Shown: one piece after another, positions 1-13,693 of the stretch | How the letters are laid out: the number at the start of each line of letters is the position of its first letter | How positions within the stretch are numbered: position 1 is the first letter of the stretch | NCBI RefSeq assembly: GCF_050908995.1 | Contig: NC_135122.1 | Span: 14,238,501-14,302,500 of the forward strand | Reading direction: 5' to 3' | From: Andrena cerasifolii | Taxonomy: Eukaryota; Arthropoda; Insecta; Hymenoptera; Andrenidae | Length of the DNA: 64,000 bases | Program-made: the position numbers and the translations under genes | The notes under the pieces: model-generated | Seen by the model: only the letters and a program-made list of their open reading frames with translations | Database searches by the model: none | What the model was told of the DNA's origin: nothing

Positions 1-2529
1 AAACATTCTGTTCCCAAATTTTCCAAGGGAAGCGTGCAGCGCATTGCATGGTTGAATCGATCCTACCCCACACTCTTCACCTACATTAAAAAAATGCGGG
101 TTCAATTTTAATAGAAGATACACAAGCTTCAAGCACCAATCATACAACGTGCTTGTTAAAATTCTGTATGATGCTTTCAGTTTAACTCAACCTATCTCTC
201 GTCACAAATCTATCTGCAGAAATCGTCCAAGTGTGCCATGTTGACTCAAAAGCCTCGCATAAGTATAAAATCGAGGGTAGTAGTGCAATTAATTCTACTT
301 TAATTAGCAATTCATCCACTTTATGTAAAAAGGTGTGCATTCCAGTTCTTCTACTCTTTTCAAGGCAGTTTGTATTAGCAGAGGAAATTGCACGCGAATA
401 CGCGCGGGGAAGTTCCAGTCGACATCTTCGCGAAATCATTAAGAACGGTCATAAGTGCGCCAAATTGCCGTTGTCGAGCGGGAATTAAGCTTGCACAGAG
501 CATGACTTAACTGCAGCTCCTTAAAAGCCGCGTTTACTAAACCGTTCGTACTCACGAACGGCAGGGAGAGAAGAAGGGGTGCACGTACGTTCATCACGTT
601 GATTCTAACTCCTCTTATCAGGCCCCTGAGGGTGAAGCAATTCTGGGGGAACGTAACCCGCCGATACGGCGAAGCCCACTTTTCACGCTCGCCATAAGAC
701 AAGTAACGAGAGCTTTCTAAGTCAGGAAAGGGAAATAAGTAATGAAATCAAACGAATTGTAACTTCCTTTACCATTTTGTAATCTGGGGATTCGTTTTCG
801 AAATACGAGCGATCAAATATTTCAGAATTTAACTACCGGCGCAAGGTGTTTAAATATTGAGTACCCAGACGAAATTCAGAATATGGAAGTCAATATTCAG
901 GATGCGTAGAAAGTGCAGAGGAAGTTAGTTGGAAAATATGGGAGGTTGTGATGCGATAGTACTTCAATTTTATTCTGTATATTTATTCTTATGATCACTG
1001 TCATTAATGAACTGGATAATGGATGTCCATTTAGATTACTCTTATTGTTAGGAAGAGGACGAAACGTGACGTGAAAAATACAAATTGGCACGTTCAATAA
1101 TAAAGCGAGCCCTGTGACCATTTTTTGCCCTTACGCGTCATTAATCTTGCGCACAAGTGAGGGAGACATTTTGCATGTACCCCTATCACTAACCGACCTT
1201 CCATCTTCCTTGTCTATGTATCCTACCGAACGTGATGGTAAGCCTTAATATCGCGAACGTGAAAGGGGTGCAATTTTGGTGTATGAAGTATTGTCAGAAC
1301 AAGCGAAAGTATGTGTCATATATCTTCGAGAACTTAATTGCATGTCAGTGCAATCGTAACCAGGATTCAAATAGCGCGAATCGGAAGTTAAATATGTAAA
1401 CTTCAATAGGCTCTATCTTGAAAACAAGACTTCAGATTGCAAAGTAGTAAGTGTCCCTTTTTTTATGGTATGGAGAATTTGCATGTTTTAGTCTTTATCC
1501 CATAACTTGGAGACATTTTGTATGATAACTCCTACAAATTGCGAAAGAAAATGTTAGAGGAAAGATGGTATAACGGTATCTATCTATTTACGACTTCGTA
1601 TATTTTTTAGCTACGTTTTCTTTTCTTTTAAGAAGATTATTTTTTCTAAGCGACAGTATTTATACACTCGTCCAAAGTGCATCGATTCTTCTAGCCATTT
1701 TACATGTAAAGTGTTCGAGAACGCTGTCTGAGATTTATCAAATTGTTCATACCCTCGCTGCCCTCGATACGAAATGACCCTTAAATCATTCAGATGAAGC
1801 GTAAATTATTCCTTTTATCGCCGGCGTGTCTATACGAGAAATAGTTGCCGCTCGCGTATTCCTCGTTTATGTGACGACTGTTGGAAACATGTAAGCGCAA
1901 GGGTGACGTAATGTGAATGCATTTAGTGCCGCATAGACTGACAGTCGAGACTATAAAGTACAGCTTCTTGAATAAACCAAGACCGCAAGACGCGGATATG
2001 CGTACGAAAGCATAGTAATGAACACACGTCATTCCCGAAAGATGACCTCTACGATGAATTATTCTAGAGTCTAGTCTAGATCGAAGCCTAGAGGAAGCTA
2101 TAAACGCGTTTGCTCTATTATTCGTCGTATCATAAAAAATTGTATCGGCATTCTTCGCGTATATTTCGTACTTGTTAGGTATGAGAACAATGATAGTATG
2201 AACCTAATTTTCTTTTCTTCTGGGTGTAACATTTTGGAATTTAGTACGATAGAGGGAAAGGCACCACGCGAACGTAGTTTCGGAGATTTCGCGGTACGAC
2301 GTTTTAGACGAAGTATTTTAATGGGAATAATGGAAATGAAATTGCAATGTTTGTAAAATATTTGGTGTTGGATTTGAGAAATTTCAAAATTCGTGGCGTG
2401 CAGAGTCTCGAATTTAAGAAGTATTCAATTTGTAATCTGTGAAGCTTCGAAATTAGGAAATTAATTGAAACACAATTTTGGAAGTACCTTTCTTCAAAAC
2501 ACGACACCTCTAAGTGAAACAATATTATC
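1..2529. other. Unassigned intergenic or intronic sequence
   Basis: Only short open frames of up to 104 codons, overlapping on both strands, with no recognisable protein. A small cluster of TCTAGA-type words lies at 2060-2090. Nothing else is supported. Confidence 0.6.
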
Positions 2530-2763
2530 CTAAAGGTGCGTATACACGACGACACTTTTGTGTCTAGATCAAGTGCCTTTTGTGTCAAGCTAGAGCTAGT
2601 TGCAGTGTCTTCAATCAAGCTCTAGCTGCAACTTCCGCGACGATAGGTCAAATTCATCGTCGCGGACTGCTCTAGGCAGTTTCCATTCTTCCGGAAATTT
2701 TGTTCAGTGTCGTATACACTTGATCTGGACACAAAAGTGTCGTCGCGTAGACGTGCCTTTAAG
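2530..2763. mobile_element. Non-autonomous inverted-repeat element (MITE-like)
   Basis: The first about 45 bases (TAAAGGTGCGTATACACGAC, then GACACTTTTGTGTC and AGATCAAGTG) are repeated in inverted orientation at the right end, with about five mismatches. Total length is about 233 bases with no coding capacity. Inside lies a perfect 10-base inverted repeat, CCGCGACGAT and ATCGTCGCGG, around an 11-base loop, plus reiterated GCTAGAGCTAG/GCTCTAGCTG words. No clear target-site duplication can be read; the ends are CCTAAAGG and CCTTTAAG. The superfamily is not assigned. Confidence 0.75.
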
Positions 2764-5700
2764 AAAGAAGTTGCTCGAATAGAAAATCTCTTTTAATATT
2801 TAATTTCCAATGATTTAAAACAACCATATAATAACAGAAGTTTCTGCAATCATTTCGAATTGCCGTAAACGTCGAATGCGTACACTTTATTCTCACATAT
2901 CTTTGCGCGTAACAACGGGGATTATTAAAATACGACTGGACAAGCGTAACTCCAATAAGTCGTCCTGCTCGTAGCGGAACCTCAGGGCATAGGGACGTTA
3001 ATAAATAATCGATGTATAACCACCGACAAACACTTCATCAAACCGTCATCCCAGCCACGTCATACGATAAACCAGCGTTAGCCTCGGTAGCAGTCTCGCA
3101 TGGCTTTGTCGAATCTATCACTTTAACGCGCGAAATTTGGCATACGTGTCTGGATGATCGACCGATTGGCTCGGTTTGCACATGATTTTCCCATTATCCC
3201 GTTGATCAGGCCCTGTGTTTGCTAATATCGCGCGACGACGCTTCGATTTGGGCATCGTCGCACTCGCCTATCGAAAATTACAACACCAATTCGAGGATGG
3301 CAATACACATAGCTGATATAGTTTATGGTAACTTTCTCCTATTACTTTCATTTTCTATTTGCAAATTTCAATATGCAACATCGACTGGAAATATAAAGTC
3401 ACGTGACTTCAAGGCATGAGATAATTAGTCTTTGCTTGCAATCAAAATTTGAAGATTCTATCTTTGAGAGAGACTGAAGTGGTACATTCAATTATTGAAA
3501 GCACGAATAAGGGATTTTTTTAGTACGTCCATAATGGTACTACGATTTCAGTAATTTTCTGATTATTTAAATTATAGTGATGATTTCTAGTAATAACTAG
3601 ACTCGAAGGGATGAAATTAATTCTAGTTTAGTGAATGAATATTGCGTGGATTTGAGGGAATAATTATTTATGGTTTATAATTATTACTGGTTTTATCTAA
3701 TGAATGAAAGTATAGTTGCAAGGATGGCTATCGTGTCTCCCAAGAATTACCACCCACGAAAATGCTGTCAGCAGACGATAGCCACCTGTGTAGAGTGTAA
3801 TTTTTGTTTGACAAATTCTCCTCTAATTACTATATTTTAAATAATTGAGGGCCTGTAGTTACTAGAGTATGGCGACATATCTGGCAAGACAAAGTAAACA
3901 AAAATAACAAGACGGCTTATTCCTAGGTAGCAAAGAACAAAAGGAGAACTGTGCTCGTCAATAATTTCGACGTCGCTTACTCTAGCGTACCGATTAATTT
4001 TTTATGCGCGCCGTGTGTATTCACGTTGATTCTAACATCAACAATTTGCGAGCCACCCCTCTGCTGGATAACGAGACGAACATGCTCGTGGAAAAAACAT
4101 TAGTTTCAACAAGATTTCGTCGGTCAATTTCGTCAATTTGGTCGGTACCCTTACTATCGACTGTTTCTTATCATCGTGCCAATAGAAATAAGACGTAAAT
4201 CGAGGTTGAATTATGTCCATTTAATAACTCTAGTAAAATTGTTCAGCTTCCATAATTTCAAATCTACTGTTAGTTTTGAAAAATAACAACGAATGGAAGT
4301 CTTTCGAGTTGCATTTCTTAAGTATAAACGGTAGCAGTGTACTTATCACTCGTGGAGATTAACAAGTAAGATTGCTTAAAAACTCTCTTTTAATGTAAAT
4401 ATTTCGCAATACTTTTTCTACATGGCCTTCTTCCACCTCTGCTGCAAAACCGTTTCAAACCCAAAGAGCACTTGCCCACAGAGTATTCAGATCTTAGCTC
4501 CACGCTTATGCTGTAAAACTGTACTCATAACCTTTGTAAATAAAAGAAAATCTTATCGTACACTTGTCGATTAGAATGAAAATTCCATTTCCAATTCCAT
4601 TTAAACATAAATAAAAGAGTAAATGTCTATGAGAATCTCAATACTGTTTAATAAAATTTCGTGGTATAATTATAGATTGAAGCTACTTAAAGGTTTAGGT
4701 GTCAAAATTAGGCAGATTGAGATTTTTAAGCAGGTAATTATTAATTAGGTGCTATGTACCATTATCGAGACAATGTGCCAGCAAAACCCTTCTAATTGAA
4801 AGAAATGTATCTATCTCTCAAATCGAACATTTCCTTTTCATAATTGAACAATTTTTATTTGCCACTTGGCCCCTCTTGGTGCCTCCACCCTACAATCATC
4901 AATTACGATAATAATTCCACACATTTCACGTGCGTTTCAAAGAAGAAAGATTAACAAGTAACTAGTTGCAAATAAAGAGGGTATGTAAATTACTTGATAC
5001 TTTCTGAGAAGCTTTCACGATACACCCATTTAATTGCGATAATAATAACATATTTTCAACGTTCATTCCAAAGAGGACTCGAAGCCTGAATGAAGTATGA
5101 ATATGCGTCTACAAAAGCCTCAATGGTCTTTATTTAATCCCCAAGTGGATCACGATCAAGGAGCAGCGTTAAATCTGGCAGGGACGTGCGTCGCCGGAAG
5201 CCCGATGAAAAATTCACGCGCAAGCCGAACTCTCAGCATCGTCGAAATCATTGATGCCACCCACGAGGCAAACTTCCGAATTTCCTCGGGGTATTATTTT
5301 AATACTGCATCATCGTGGCCCGCGTTGTCACTGTGCACTTCAATCTGATTCGATAGCTGCCGTTTACAAGTTTAATGGTACCTACGTAATTCTCTAATCG
5401 CGTCGAACAAGCGTTACCCGCTGCGTCGTGTTAGTTTAAGATTCTTGAACTTCGGTGCGCGATGAATATAACGTAACGAGGCGCAGCGATTAGAAATCTT
5501 TAGGGAAGGGGTGTATTACCTTGCGTTGCGCTTAATGGATTTGAATGGTAGCTAGAAAATTGAATACAGTAATGGTCAAAAGGACGTTTGACAACTGCAA
5601 TACTGAAATTTATGTAGCATCTTAAAATTTATATAGTACTTTTTATTTAAGTTACGGGATTTTTCTTGCTCTTCGTATTTTAAAGCTTCTTTTGGCAGTC

Positions 5701-7418
5701 ACTGTAATTGGTATGGAGAAGCACTGATTAGAACGAACTGTAAATGAAAAGAGATTATAATATTTTACAATTTCAGTAATTACCATTTGGGAAATACTGG
5801 AGAAGGTTGATAGATATTCGTGGAATATTTTCATCTACCACGATACTCCAATTTCGAAGGGCTCGTTTTTCGAGGTTTCAATTTAGCTTATGCACCTCGT
5901 GTCGACTGATTGCATAACGTTGCCGTAATGCAGCCGAGATAATAAATGACGTGCGCAGGAAACCATTGCGAAATGAACAATGTCGTGCACTGAATGCGGT
6001 AACATATGTGTGCGTTACTTTGATACAGATTTTAGGTCGTTTGAGAAATTCCTTGAGCAATTATTGACACTCTTTTAGGCGCTGGTGCACTCGATTTTAC
6101 TCTGTCTACTGTGCAAAATTTTGCCTTTTTAGAAAATATACCAACGAGTTCTTTATATGTCTATCTGAAAGTTCCTGTATGTTTAATTATTCATCCATTT
6201 GATACTTAGTTGCTGGGCTACACTGGCGCATTATAAACTCTAAACTTTTCACTTCCGAGAAGTGGGAAGTTCGCGCACTTGCAATTTCATAATGATATAG
6301 AGGGAATATTTGTCACGCTAGGATCCCAGGAAACTTAGCACGACATTTGATCGAAGGGGCGCTTTAAAATTTAAATTACGCCGTGCTTTGAAATTTCGGC
6401 TGCCTTCCACTTTCAAATTTAGACTACTATGCATTTTTACATGCAGATTACTGTGCACCTTGAAGCTTAGATTACTCTGTACTTTAAAATTAAAACCACT
6501 TCGAAACCTTCAGAGTACTCTGACAGAGGAGGATTACTTTTTCTAATAGAAGAATCCAGGAGATTCAGCAAGGAAACATCTGAAGTGAACAGACGTTGGC
6601 CCCGGGGAAATGTCTCTGTCAATTATCGGTATTATTTCTCATTTTCTGGAAACCTGCGGCCATAATTTCGGACGGATTTACCCCTGCAGTGGGACTCAGC
6701 ACCGGACCCCCCTGCTATCCTGGATTTCCGAGTAGTCGTAACTGTCAGAGCTTTAAGTATAAGACCCTTTCACTGCGTGGATCGCGGCGAAATTAAATTT
6801 CTCGGCTCAGTTTTTACGAGTGGCATAATACCAGTCCCTGCGAGGGACGTCCGACACGACGAGAAGCTCAAGGTTCAATGCAGTTCATTGTACAGCAAAA
6901 GAATTCTCTGCCAATGCGAAAAGTAATTTATCTTCGAGCGCTCCCTGATCGAAAGTGGAAAATAATTATAACCGTCGCCTCTACGGGTGTAAATGCAATA
7001 TAAACGGTTATGAGAACTGTTTCAAGATATAGACTGTGATATCTGAAAGATGAGTAATTCAAGCTTGGAGGTAAGTTCGTAATAATGCCAGTATTAAATA
7101 ATGCTATCGCCAATATTATTAAAAACTTTTAATTTTCAATTATATTCTCCAGGGTGAGAATAACCACGTAGAATGATGCTGGGTGAACTAACTCCGCTAA
7201 CATATTATAGAACACTTGCTCTTCGACAAGTGCTTCTGCTCTGTGTCTTTAGAGAATATAAAACACAGTATAAAAAAATAAATTCAAAAGTCTTACGACA
7301 GTTGTCATATTTGTTTGAAATATGTAAAGAATTACGTCGCCAGTGAAAGATTCGAAGGAAAATCATCTCATTTGAACTTTCTACGATGAAGAAAGTATAC
7401 CATCCTAATGTATTAAAT
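2764..7418. other. Unassigned sequence
   Basis: AT-rich with short frames only. It includes an exact 10-base inverted repeat (TGGCTATCGT / ACGATAGCCA) around a 45-base spacer at about 3728-3783. No gene recognised. Confidence 0.6.
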
Positions 7419-7730
7419 TTATTTACCAAAACGTAAGAAAGCTATCTCCACATCTTTCCATTCTCGCTCCAGACTACTCCATAGTCGTGTTATCCACTTA
7501 GCGTAATTTCTTCGAAGCCCTCGAAGTAGTTCGTCGCACAATTCTTCAATGGTACTGAGTTCCGGTAATTGCGGGGGCTATTCCATGATCATTATTGCAT
7601 TATTGTCTCGAATCCACCTACATTATGTAGTGAATACATTCCAAAAATCATTATCTCTAGCAAATGGTATGGTTTTGTCCAAAACACCGTATGCCCCAAA
7701 ACTTCCGAGGCACATGTACACAAACTTTCT
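7419..7730 (-). pseudogene. Tc1/mariner-type transposase fragment, decayed
   Basis: Reading the minus strand in one frame from about 7730 gives SFGAYGVLDKTIPFA, which resembles the WGCFSYYG-type block of Tc1-like transposases. Further on come WIRDNNAIMIME, then PPQLPELSTIEELCDELLRG and LEREWKDV. The latter match the conserved catalytic-region pattern (W.DN..VLEWPPQSPDLNPIE.LWDEL). The frame is broken by a TAA and by a TAG at 7580-7578, where a Trp codon is expected, and it stops at 7421-7419. The block that should carry the middle Asp of the catalytic triad is shortened or unrecognisable, and the N-terminal DNA-binding region is missing. It is a dead fragment. The family assignment is an inference from motif order. 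Confidence 0.65.
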
Positions 7731-10700
7731 TCATTATTCCGGCGTCTAGAATCGCACATCCTTCCCCTACGTCACGTATCCCGAAAAGTATGCGATCTTG
7801 CTTTGAGCCATCCAGCGAGCAACGGAAAGCTCGCGTTCCTTAGGGCGTGCACGGCTGGAAATTACCAGGTCGCGGCAGATGTTGCGAAACTACGGTTGGC
7901 CGATTTCCCCGAGCCCTTTCTCACCGCCCACGCTCCACCTGGAGGGACTAGAAAGAATATTTTTGCACGGATGCTCGTGTGCCGGGGGCACATCGGGCGT
8001 GGGTGGTTTCAGCGCTGTGGAACGCATTCGTCGCCGAGGACGCAACAGATCTCCTTCAGCGTGAAAAGGAACGACGCGAAGGGCGGCGGGGCGGCGAGTG
8101 GGCGCACCCAAGTGCGCTTCGACTTCCTTGAAGAAAGCTCGTGACCTGGCCTGACCGTGATCGAATTACAGACTGGGATACCTTCTGCCTCGCCCTTGGA
8201 AGCAGTCAGCCAGAGAAGAGTGAAACGATGAAAGTGGAACGCGAATCGGAGGGGCAATGTTGCTCGGTGTCTGGACCGTAATTTTTTCACACTACTGTGC
8301 GTAGTCTGAACTGCCCCTTGCGTGGCTGAAACGGAGGGATAGTAGTGGACGAGTTCATAGTCGATAGGTATTGGAGTATGGGGGTGGATTATGTGATCTT
8401 AGGGGTTTTATAGGATTGAGGTTTGTAATTGGAAGGGTAAACGTAGATTTAAGAGTGGGTTTGATAAGAAGACTATTCTAAGAGGCTATGGTGTTATTAG
8501 TTGAAGTAGGATTCACGGATAACTAATCTTAACTTCGACCACTCTGAGGAGTTTAACCAACTTTGATCACCACCAAGATTAAATCTCGAGGAAAGCTCGA
8601 GTTCTCGCGGTGCATCTGGTGTATATGGCTTCTCAGACTAAAGTTCACCGTGGACATTCTCGGTATATTTTTATTCTGAATGAAAGATTTGATAGTCACG
8701 CTGGAGGCAGGGTGACGTTTATTTTTCGACATATTATTGTTTTTCCTTATTCCATGCATAATGCAGTAATGATACGCGAAGACTTTAGCATTGTCAGGTT
8801 ACAGGATTCTTCAAACTCTGTTTCAATACAAGATGCATTTAGAAATTGGCTTAAAAACACCATATCAGTAATCAGGAGTTCTTCCACTCTTCCCAAGAAT
8901 TTCACTAATAAATATTCAACGACGATTTACAAACTGATACATTCATTTACAATTGAAGACAGACGTAACCACACGTAATATTCCAACCGAACTTCCATGG
9001 AAATGAAGCTTAATATATGCAAAGCCCTGTATAATTAAAATTTGATATATTTCAATTGCACCAGGTACCATAATTTTAGCGCGAATTTCTGAACGTAAAT
9101 AATATTAATTTATATCATTTAATTTCTCAAATTAATTGCTTCGCCCCGCGATGGTTTCACTTTTTTTTTCAAAGAAAAATTGAAGCACATTCTTATATCA
9201 TTTCCCGAGGCTCGTCGTTTCCATCCTTCCTTAACATAACTATATTCTACTGCAATAAGGAAACACACAATCCTCCCGTGCAATCATGCACCGGCTAAAA
9301 GGATTGTACACGAAATAAACTCGGCAGACCGAAGCACCGGAGGAAATTGGGTCTCCCGGGATTTGCAAGAAAATGAATTTCACGGAGGGACTTCTACTAA
9401 AGACATACACTTATGCCCAGAAATCCTTTGGCCCCGAGGAGAAGGGCCAAAATGGATCGTCACGAATTTCTCAGACGATATTCTCATTGAATTACAAAGA
9501 ACTCTATCGCTTGCCACTTCAATTGGATCGCCTTGAAACGCCCGTGGAATAAGAAGTCGAGAAAAACTTGGCGATTAAGAGACCTTCTCGGAAGCTGTCC
9601 GGCGAAAAATTCCTGCAGCTTCGACGGGAAACCTTTCAGCGGAGGGTACTTTCGAAATTGACGCAGTTCCTCAGACGTTTTTATCGAAGGGGGAATTAAC
9701 GACGCTGGAAGAAGATAGCGTTTTTTTTTTGTTTAATGAACACGAAGAGGAACGCGCGAAAGGGCGGGAGATAAATCGCGGGGAGAAAGTTCAGCGTGCA
9801 GCTGCTAAAAATATGGATGCAATTTGTTTTTGTTGCCTCTTAGTTAGATTAGAGGGGAAAGCCTCCCAGGTTCCGTTATTCCCCGTTCGCTTTTCGCGAA
9901 ATTAAAATAGAGGCGGATGCAATTACAGGGGAATAAAAGTGTAAGCTGGCCGTATGGATTTTCGTTCAATGGAGATTGGAGAGCGGACGCTATCAGTTTT
10001 ATACAAACGCAAGAGATTCGAGTCGACTGGGATACACGGGAACGAGACTAATTAATTAATAATAATCCCTTGCTGAAGCTTGACCTATGAAAATTCATCA
10101 GTGGTTCATGATTCTCGATAGTAATCCAATCTGATGCAAAATAATCAGAAGATTCGCGACACATAAAGCCTGCATTTCAAGGGGTAAAGCCCTTTAGATT
10201 TTTGGAATGCGTTTCGTTTCTGACATGCAAATGGTTAAAGTGTGTAGGTGCGTACATTACGAATCTAGCAGTAATTAAAAATTGGCGATACTTTTTGTGA
10301 ATTTGAAATTCTTCTTTCTTATTACAGTATACTAACTTAGCATAATGTTTTGTGGTAATTAAAGGAAAAATTTAGGAATGCAATTTTCTTATGGCAATAT
10401 AAATTTTTTAGAAAATAATATGGTGTATTGTTGAGAGTTATTTCCCTCTTAAAAAGTCGAATGTTTTTAAGAATATTCAGTTGAAGAAGATATGTAACGA
10501 TATTTTATATTCACCTACGAATTTCTCACAGTTTATTCTGATGGAATTTCTCAAATATACTTCTTCCTCTTAAACAATACTATTCTTACATCGTTAGTCT
10601 CGGCAATAAAAAGGGGCAGCGAAGACAGTTTTCTTTATCCAAGAATATTTTATCCAGAAGAGAAATAACGTCGGACGGTAATAAAGTTGCGTTTTTGCAG

Positions 10701-12544
10701 GGACAAAGCGAAACACGTAGAAATTAATGGGATTCTGCTTGCAAGGATGGCGGGGAAAAAAGAGGAAGTAATGCATTTCGTACCTGTCTTTCGTAAAAAA
10801 AGTGACCCAGAAAACGCGTAAATGAACGTGTGTCGTCATTCGCGAGTTGAGTGTCTTTTTAAAGATACAGGAAAAGAAACAGAGGCAAAAGTGGCGAGTT
10901 CGCCAATTTTTGCTATATGTTCTTCGAGCGTATTAAGATAGCTGCAGGGGGGGGGCAGACAATATTCAGGCACTCGTACATTTATGGTTATTAAAATTAA
11001 CGGTGGAAAAGTGGCGCGAGAAACGCGTTTAGCTGGTGCAAATGAATTGGAGGTCAGAACAGAGAGACGTGTCTCTATCCGAGGGAAAGAGATACTTCTT
11101 TGAAGACCACGTGTGAGAGCAAGATTTTGACCCACTTCCTTTGTCCTCGCGTGTCTCTGCGTTGGGATAAATATATTAAAATGTGAAGAAGCGGAGTGGG
11201 TATAAAAACTGGCAAACCAGAGAATGGAGGAGTAGATTACTAACGATATTTCGAACTTATAAGTAGCTCGTGGTTCACGTGTCTCTGTTGCATAGACACT
11301 TTTCAATGTAGTGTAACATGTTTATTATCTATGAAGCTAATTTATTATTATTATATTTCATTAGAAAAAAAATATGCTACGAGCCTGAAGAATCTTTATA
11401 TCTGGTATTCTCAAAGGAAACACAGAGGAGTGTAGAACTTGAAATATGAAAAGTTCAGAAAAGTGGATTAGAATAACACCATCGATATTTATTTTAAACA
11501 GAACTAGGTATATACTTTTCGATAAGGTGTTTTCAACTGACAGGTGACAGCTAGCTTTCAAATTGAAGATATTGGTAACACTCTGTTTGATTTGAAGGCA
11601 CAGTAGCAAACCCTATCAGATATCACAGTACTGAACAGTTATGTGTACGTGTTATCCAAGTGATTACAACTGTTAATCTTGATTCTACCTCAGAAACGTT
11701 TCGATTGACGTAAACCTATCCCCCAGAGCGTGGGGCTTGTTTCATGGGTGATTATTCTCTGGCTACTGCCCCAGGGAATGAATTCAAGATGGAGGTAACC
11801 GTGATACGCCCGATGGCGCGTGGTGTTTCGAATTTCTTACAGAATATCGTTTTTCATAGAGCAAAAGGCGAAGCTCTCCTGGTATTCTCCATCTTCCCAT
11901 CCATTTCCCATCCGAAAAGCTGAAAGATTCTTTCCCGGCCGTTTTATATTCTAGAATCATGTTCCCAAAATGTGAACTTCGAGTCCTGAGATACTTAAGC
12001 TATTTCTCCAGTTTTCTGCCCTCGCAAGAAGATCGATTGGGATCATTTTGTAAGTTCAATCACCTCCATTGATCTTAATGAGGAGTCAAGGTAGCGGAAA
12101 TCGGGGCTGGGTAAAGAAAAATCTTCTATTTGGCACGTGGAAGTATGTAGATATCGAGAGTTCTTTTTCACCTCTCTAAACGCAATCGTCAATCATTAAT
12201 TGAGAATTAATCACTGAAGAACCGAGGTTTCGGCTCTCGTGGACAGTGGTTATTTTCGAAAAATACGTGGGACACAGATCTAGGAACCTGTTAGAAGGTT
12301 GAACCTGGAGTATTTCAGTTAGATTTGGTTCGTGTGCTATACTAAATGTGGCAAACTCAAATGCTGTACTCTCGCATCGTTTATTAATCGAATAAATTCC
12401 CTGCTTCGCGCGGTACGATGAGATTAAACATCGTGTTTTAGAAATCTCGACGGGTTTGAAAAAAAATCCACTGCCCCGTTTGCGCGCGAGAATTTCTGGT
12501 CCGAGCAGCCAGTGGACTGCCATTATAATTCACGGTCGTTTTCT
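7731..12544. other. Unassigned sequence
   Basis: Contains GC-richer stretches (7780-8280 and 9280-9990) and an AT-rich stretch (10240-10600). The 191-codon plus-strand frame at 7569-8144 overlaps the transposase remnant and looks accidental. A 9-base G run lies at 10947. Confidence 0.55.
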
Positions 12545-12680
12545 GCAGGAAGTAAAGAGACAATCTCTCTAACGACCTCTTGATAGTCGACATTAACGAG
12601 AAATCCTCTGTACCGCGAGCCCCTCGACCAGCAGCCCCTGTGCCAAAGTGGCCGGCGAATAAAAACGAAGGTGAACGTCT
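12545..12680 (+). repeat. Local repeat unit, copy 1 of 3
   Basis: Contains, in order, CAATCTCTCTAACGACCTCT, TGATAGTCG, CTCTGTACCGCGAGC and the core GTGCCAAAGTGGCCGGCGAA followed by TAAAAACGAAGG. The same order of blocks recurs at 14315-14430 and in part at 13590-13693. Function unknown. Confidence 0.55.
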
Positions 12681-13589
12681 GAAGTCACTGAATGAACAAG
12701 CGGGGCAGCTTAGCCAAAAGGCTGGAAAAAGGTCGAGGGAAATGAAAAGATGAACTGGCAATGGGGGTTAGCGCGAATCGCTTTTAATGGGGATTATTTC
12801 ATTTCCCCGTTGGGGTGACGTGGTCGGTGGAAAAGGACAAGTCGCCATTAATCTTTTACTGACACAAGTAACGAATAAAGTTCCACTTCGAAGGATTGCT
12901 TTGGCGCGGAACTTTTATTTCACGGTTTAATTCAATCGTGTTGCAAAGTTTTTGGGGATAGTTTTTAGAAGTTTGTGTGTCATGGACTTGAGTCATTTTA
13001 TGTTTTGTAGGTTCTTTCTTCTTTCGTTTACGCGAGGGAATATCTACTAGGGAATAGCTAAGAGTAGTATTGCGCAGATCTTGGTGAAAATCAATGAAGA
13101 CGCATTTGCAATCTGTGCAATCTTTATTCGGTAAACAATTGTTTTTGTAAGTAAAGAATTCATCATTAGGTGTAATCGTGTTATGTGCAATTTTTATTAC
13201 AGACTGTTGTTAAAAGTACTGAAGCTCATTCTTCTTGATAATTGAGGAGAATCATTCTATTTCCATACAAAAATATTAGGATCAAATAAAAATTGAGTGT
13301 TTGATTTGTTTAGAGCGCGAAATGTTGAAACTTTTGAAACACTCAACATTTTATTCATTTGAAGAAGCTATTCTTTAATCACCTTCAGCTACGCGTAAAA
13401 GGATTCTTTACTTCTACCCGACGTATTCTCGACTCTCTGAGCAGTTTGAATCCTTTAATTCAATAAAGCCCATGCTGTAGAAGGATCCTACGAGCGGAGA
13501 CGTACATACCCCCGAGTTTGGAGCATAAAAATGCGCGGAGGGCGTATAAAGGAAGCTAACACCAGCAGGCAGCGCGACTTTAACCACAC

Positions 13590-13693
13590 GATGAACAACG
13601 ATTCTCATAATCGAATTACAAAGACTTGTGCAGGCTCTCGTGCCTCTTTTCGCTTCGTGCCAAAGTACCCGTGGAATAAAAACGAAGCTGACG
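13590..13693 (+). repeat. Local repeat unit, copy 2 of 3
   Basis: Shares ACGATTCTCATAATCG, CTCTCGTGCCTCTTTTCGC and the core GTGCCAAAGTACCCGTGGAA followed by TAAAAACGAAGCTGACG with the other two copies. The TGATAGTCG block is not clear here. Confidence 0.55.

Noticed and set aside
7569..8144. 191-codon open frame on the plus strand
   Set aside because: Its first part is antisense to the Tc1-like remnant, and the rest has no recognisable protein features.
10836..11306. 156-codon minus-strand frame
   Set aside because: It begins at a non-ATG codon and has no domain or splice support.
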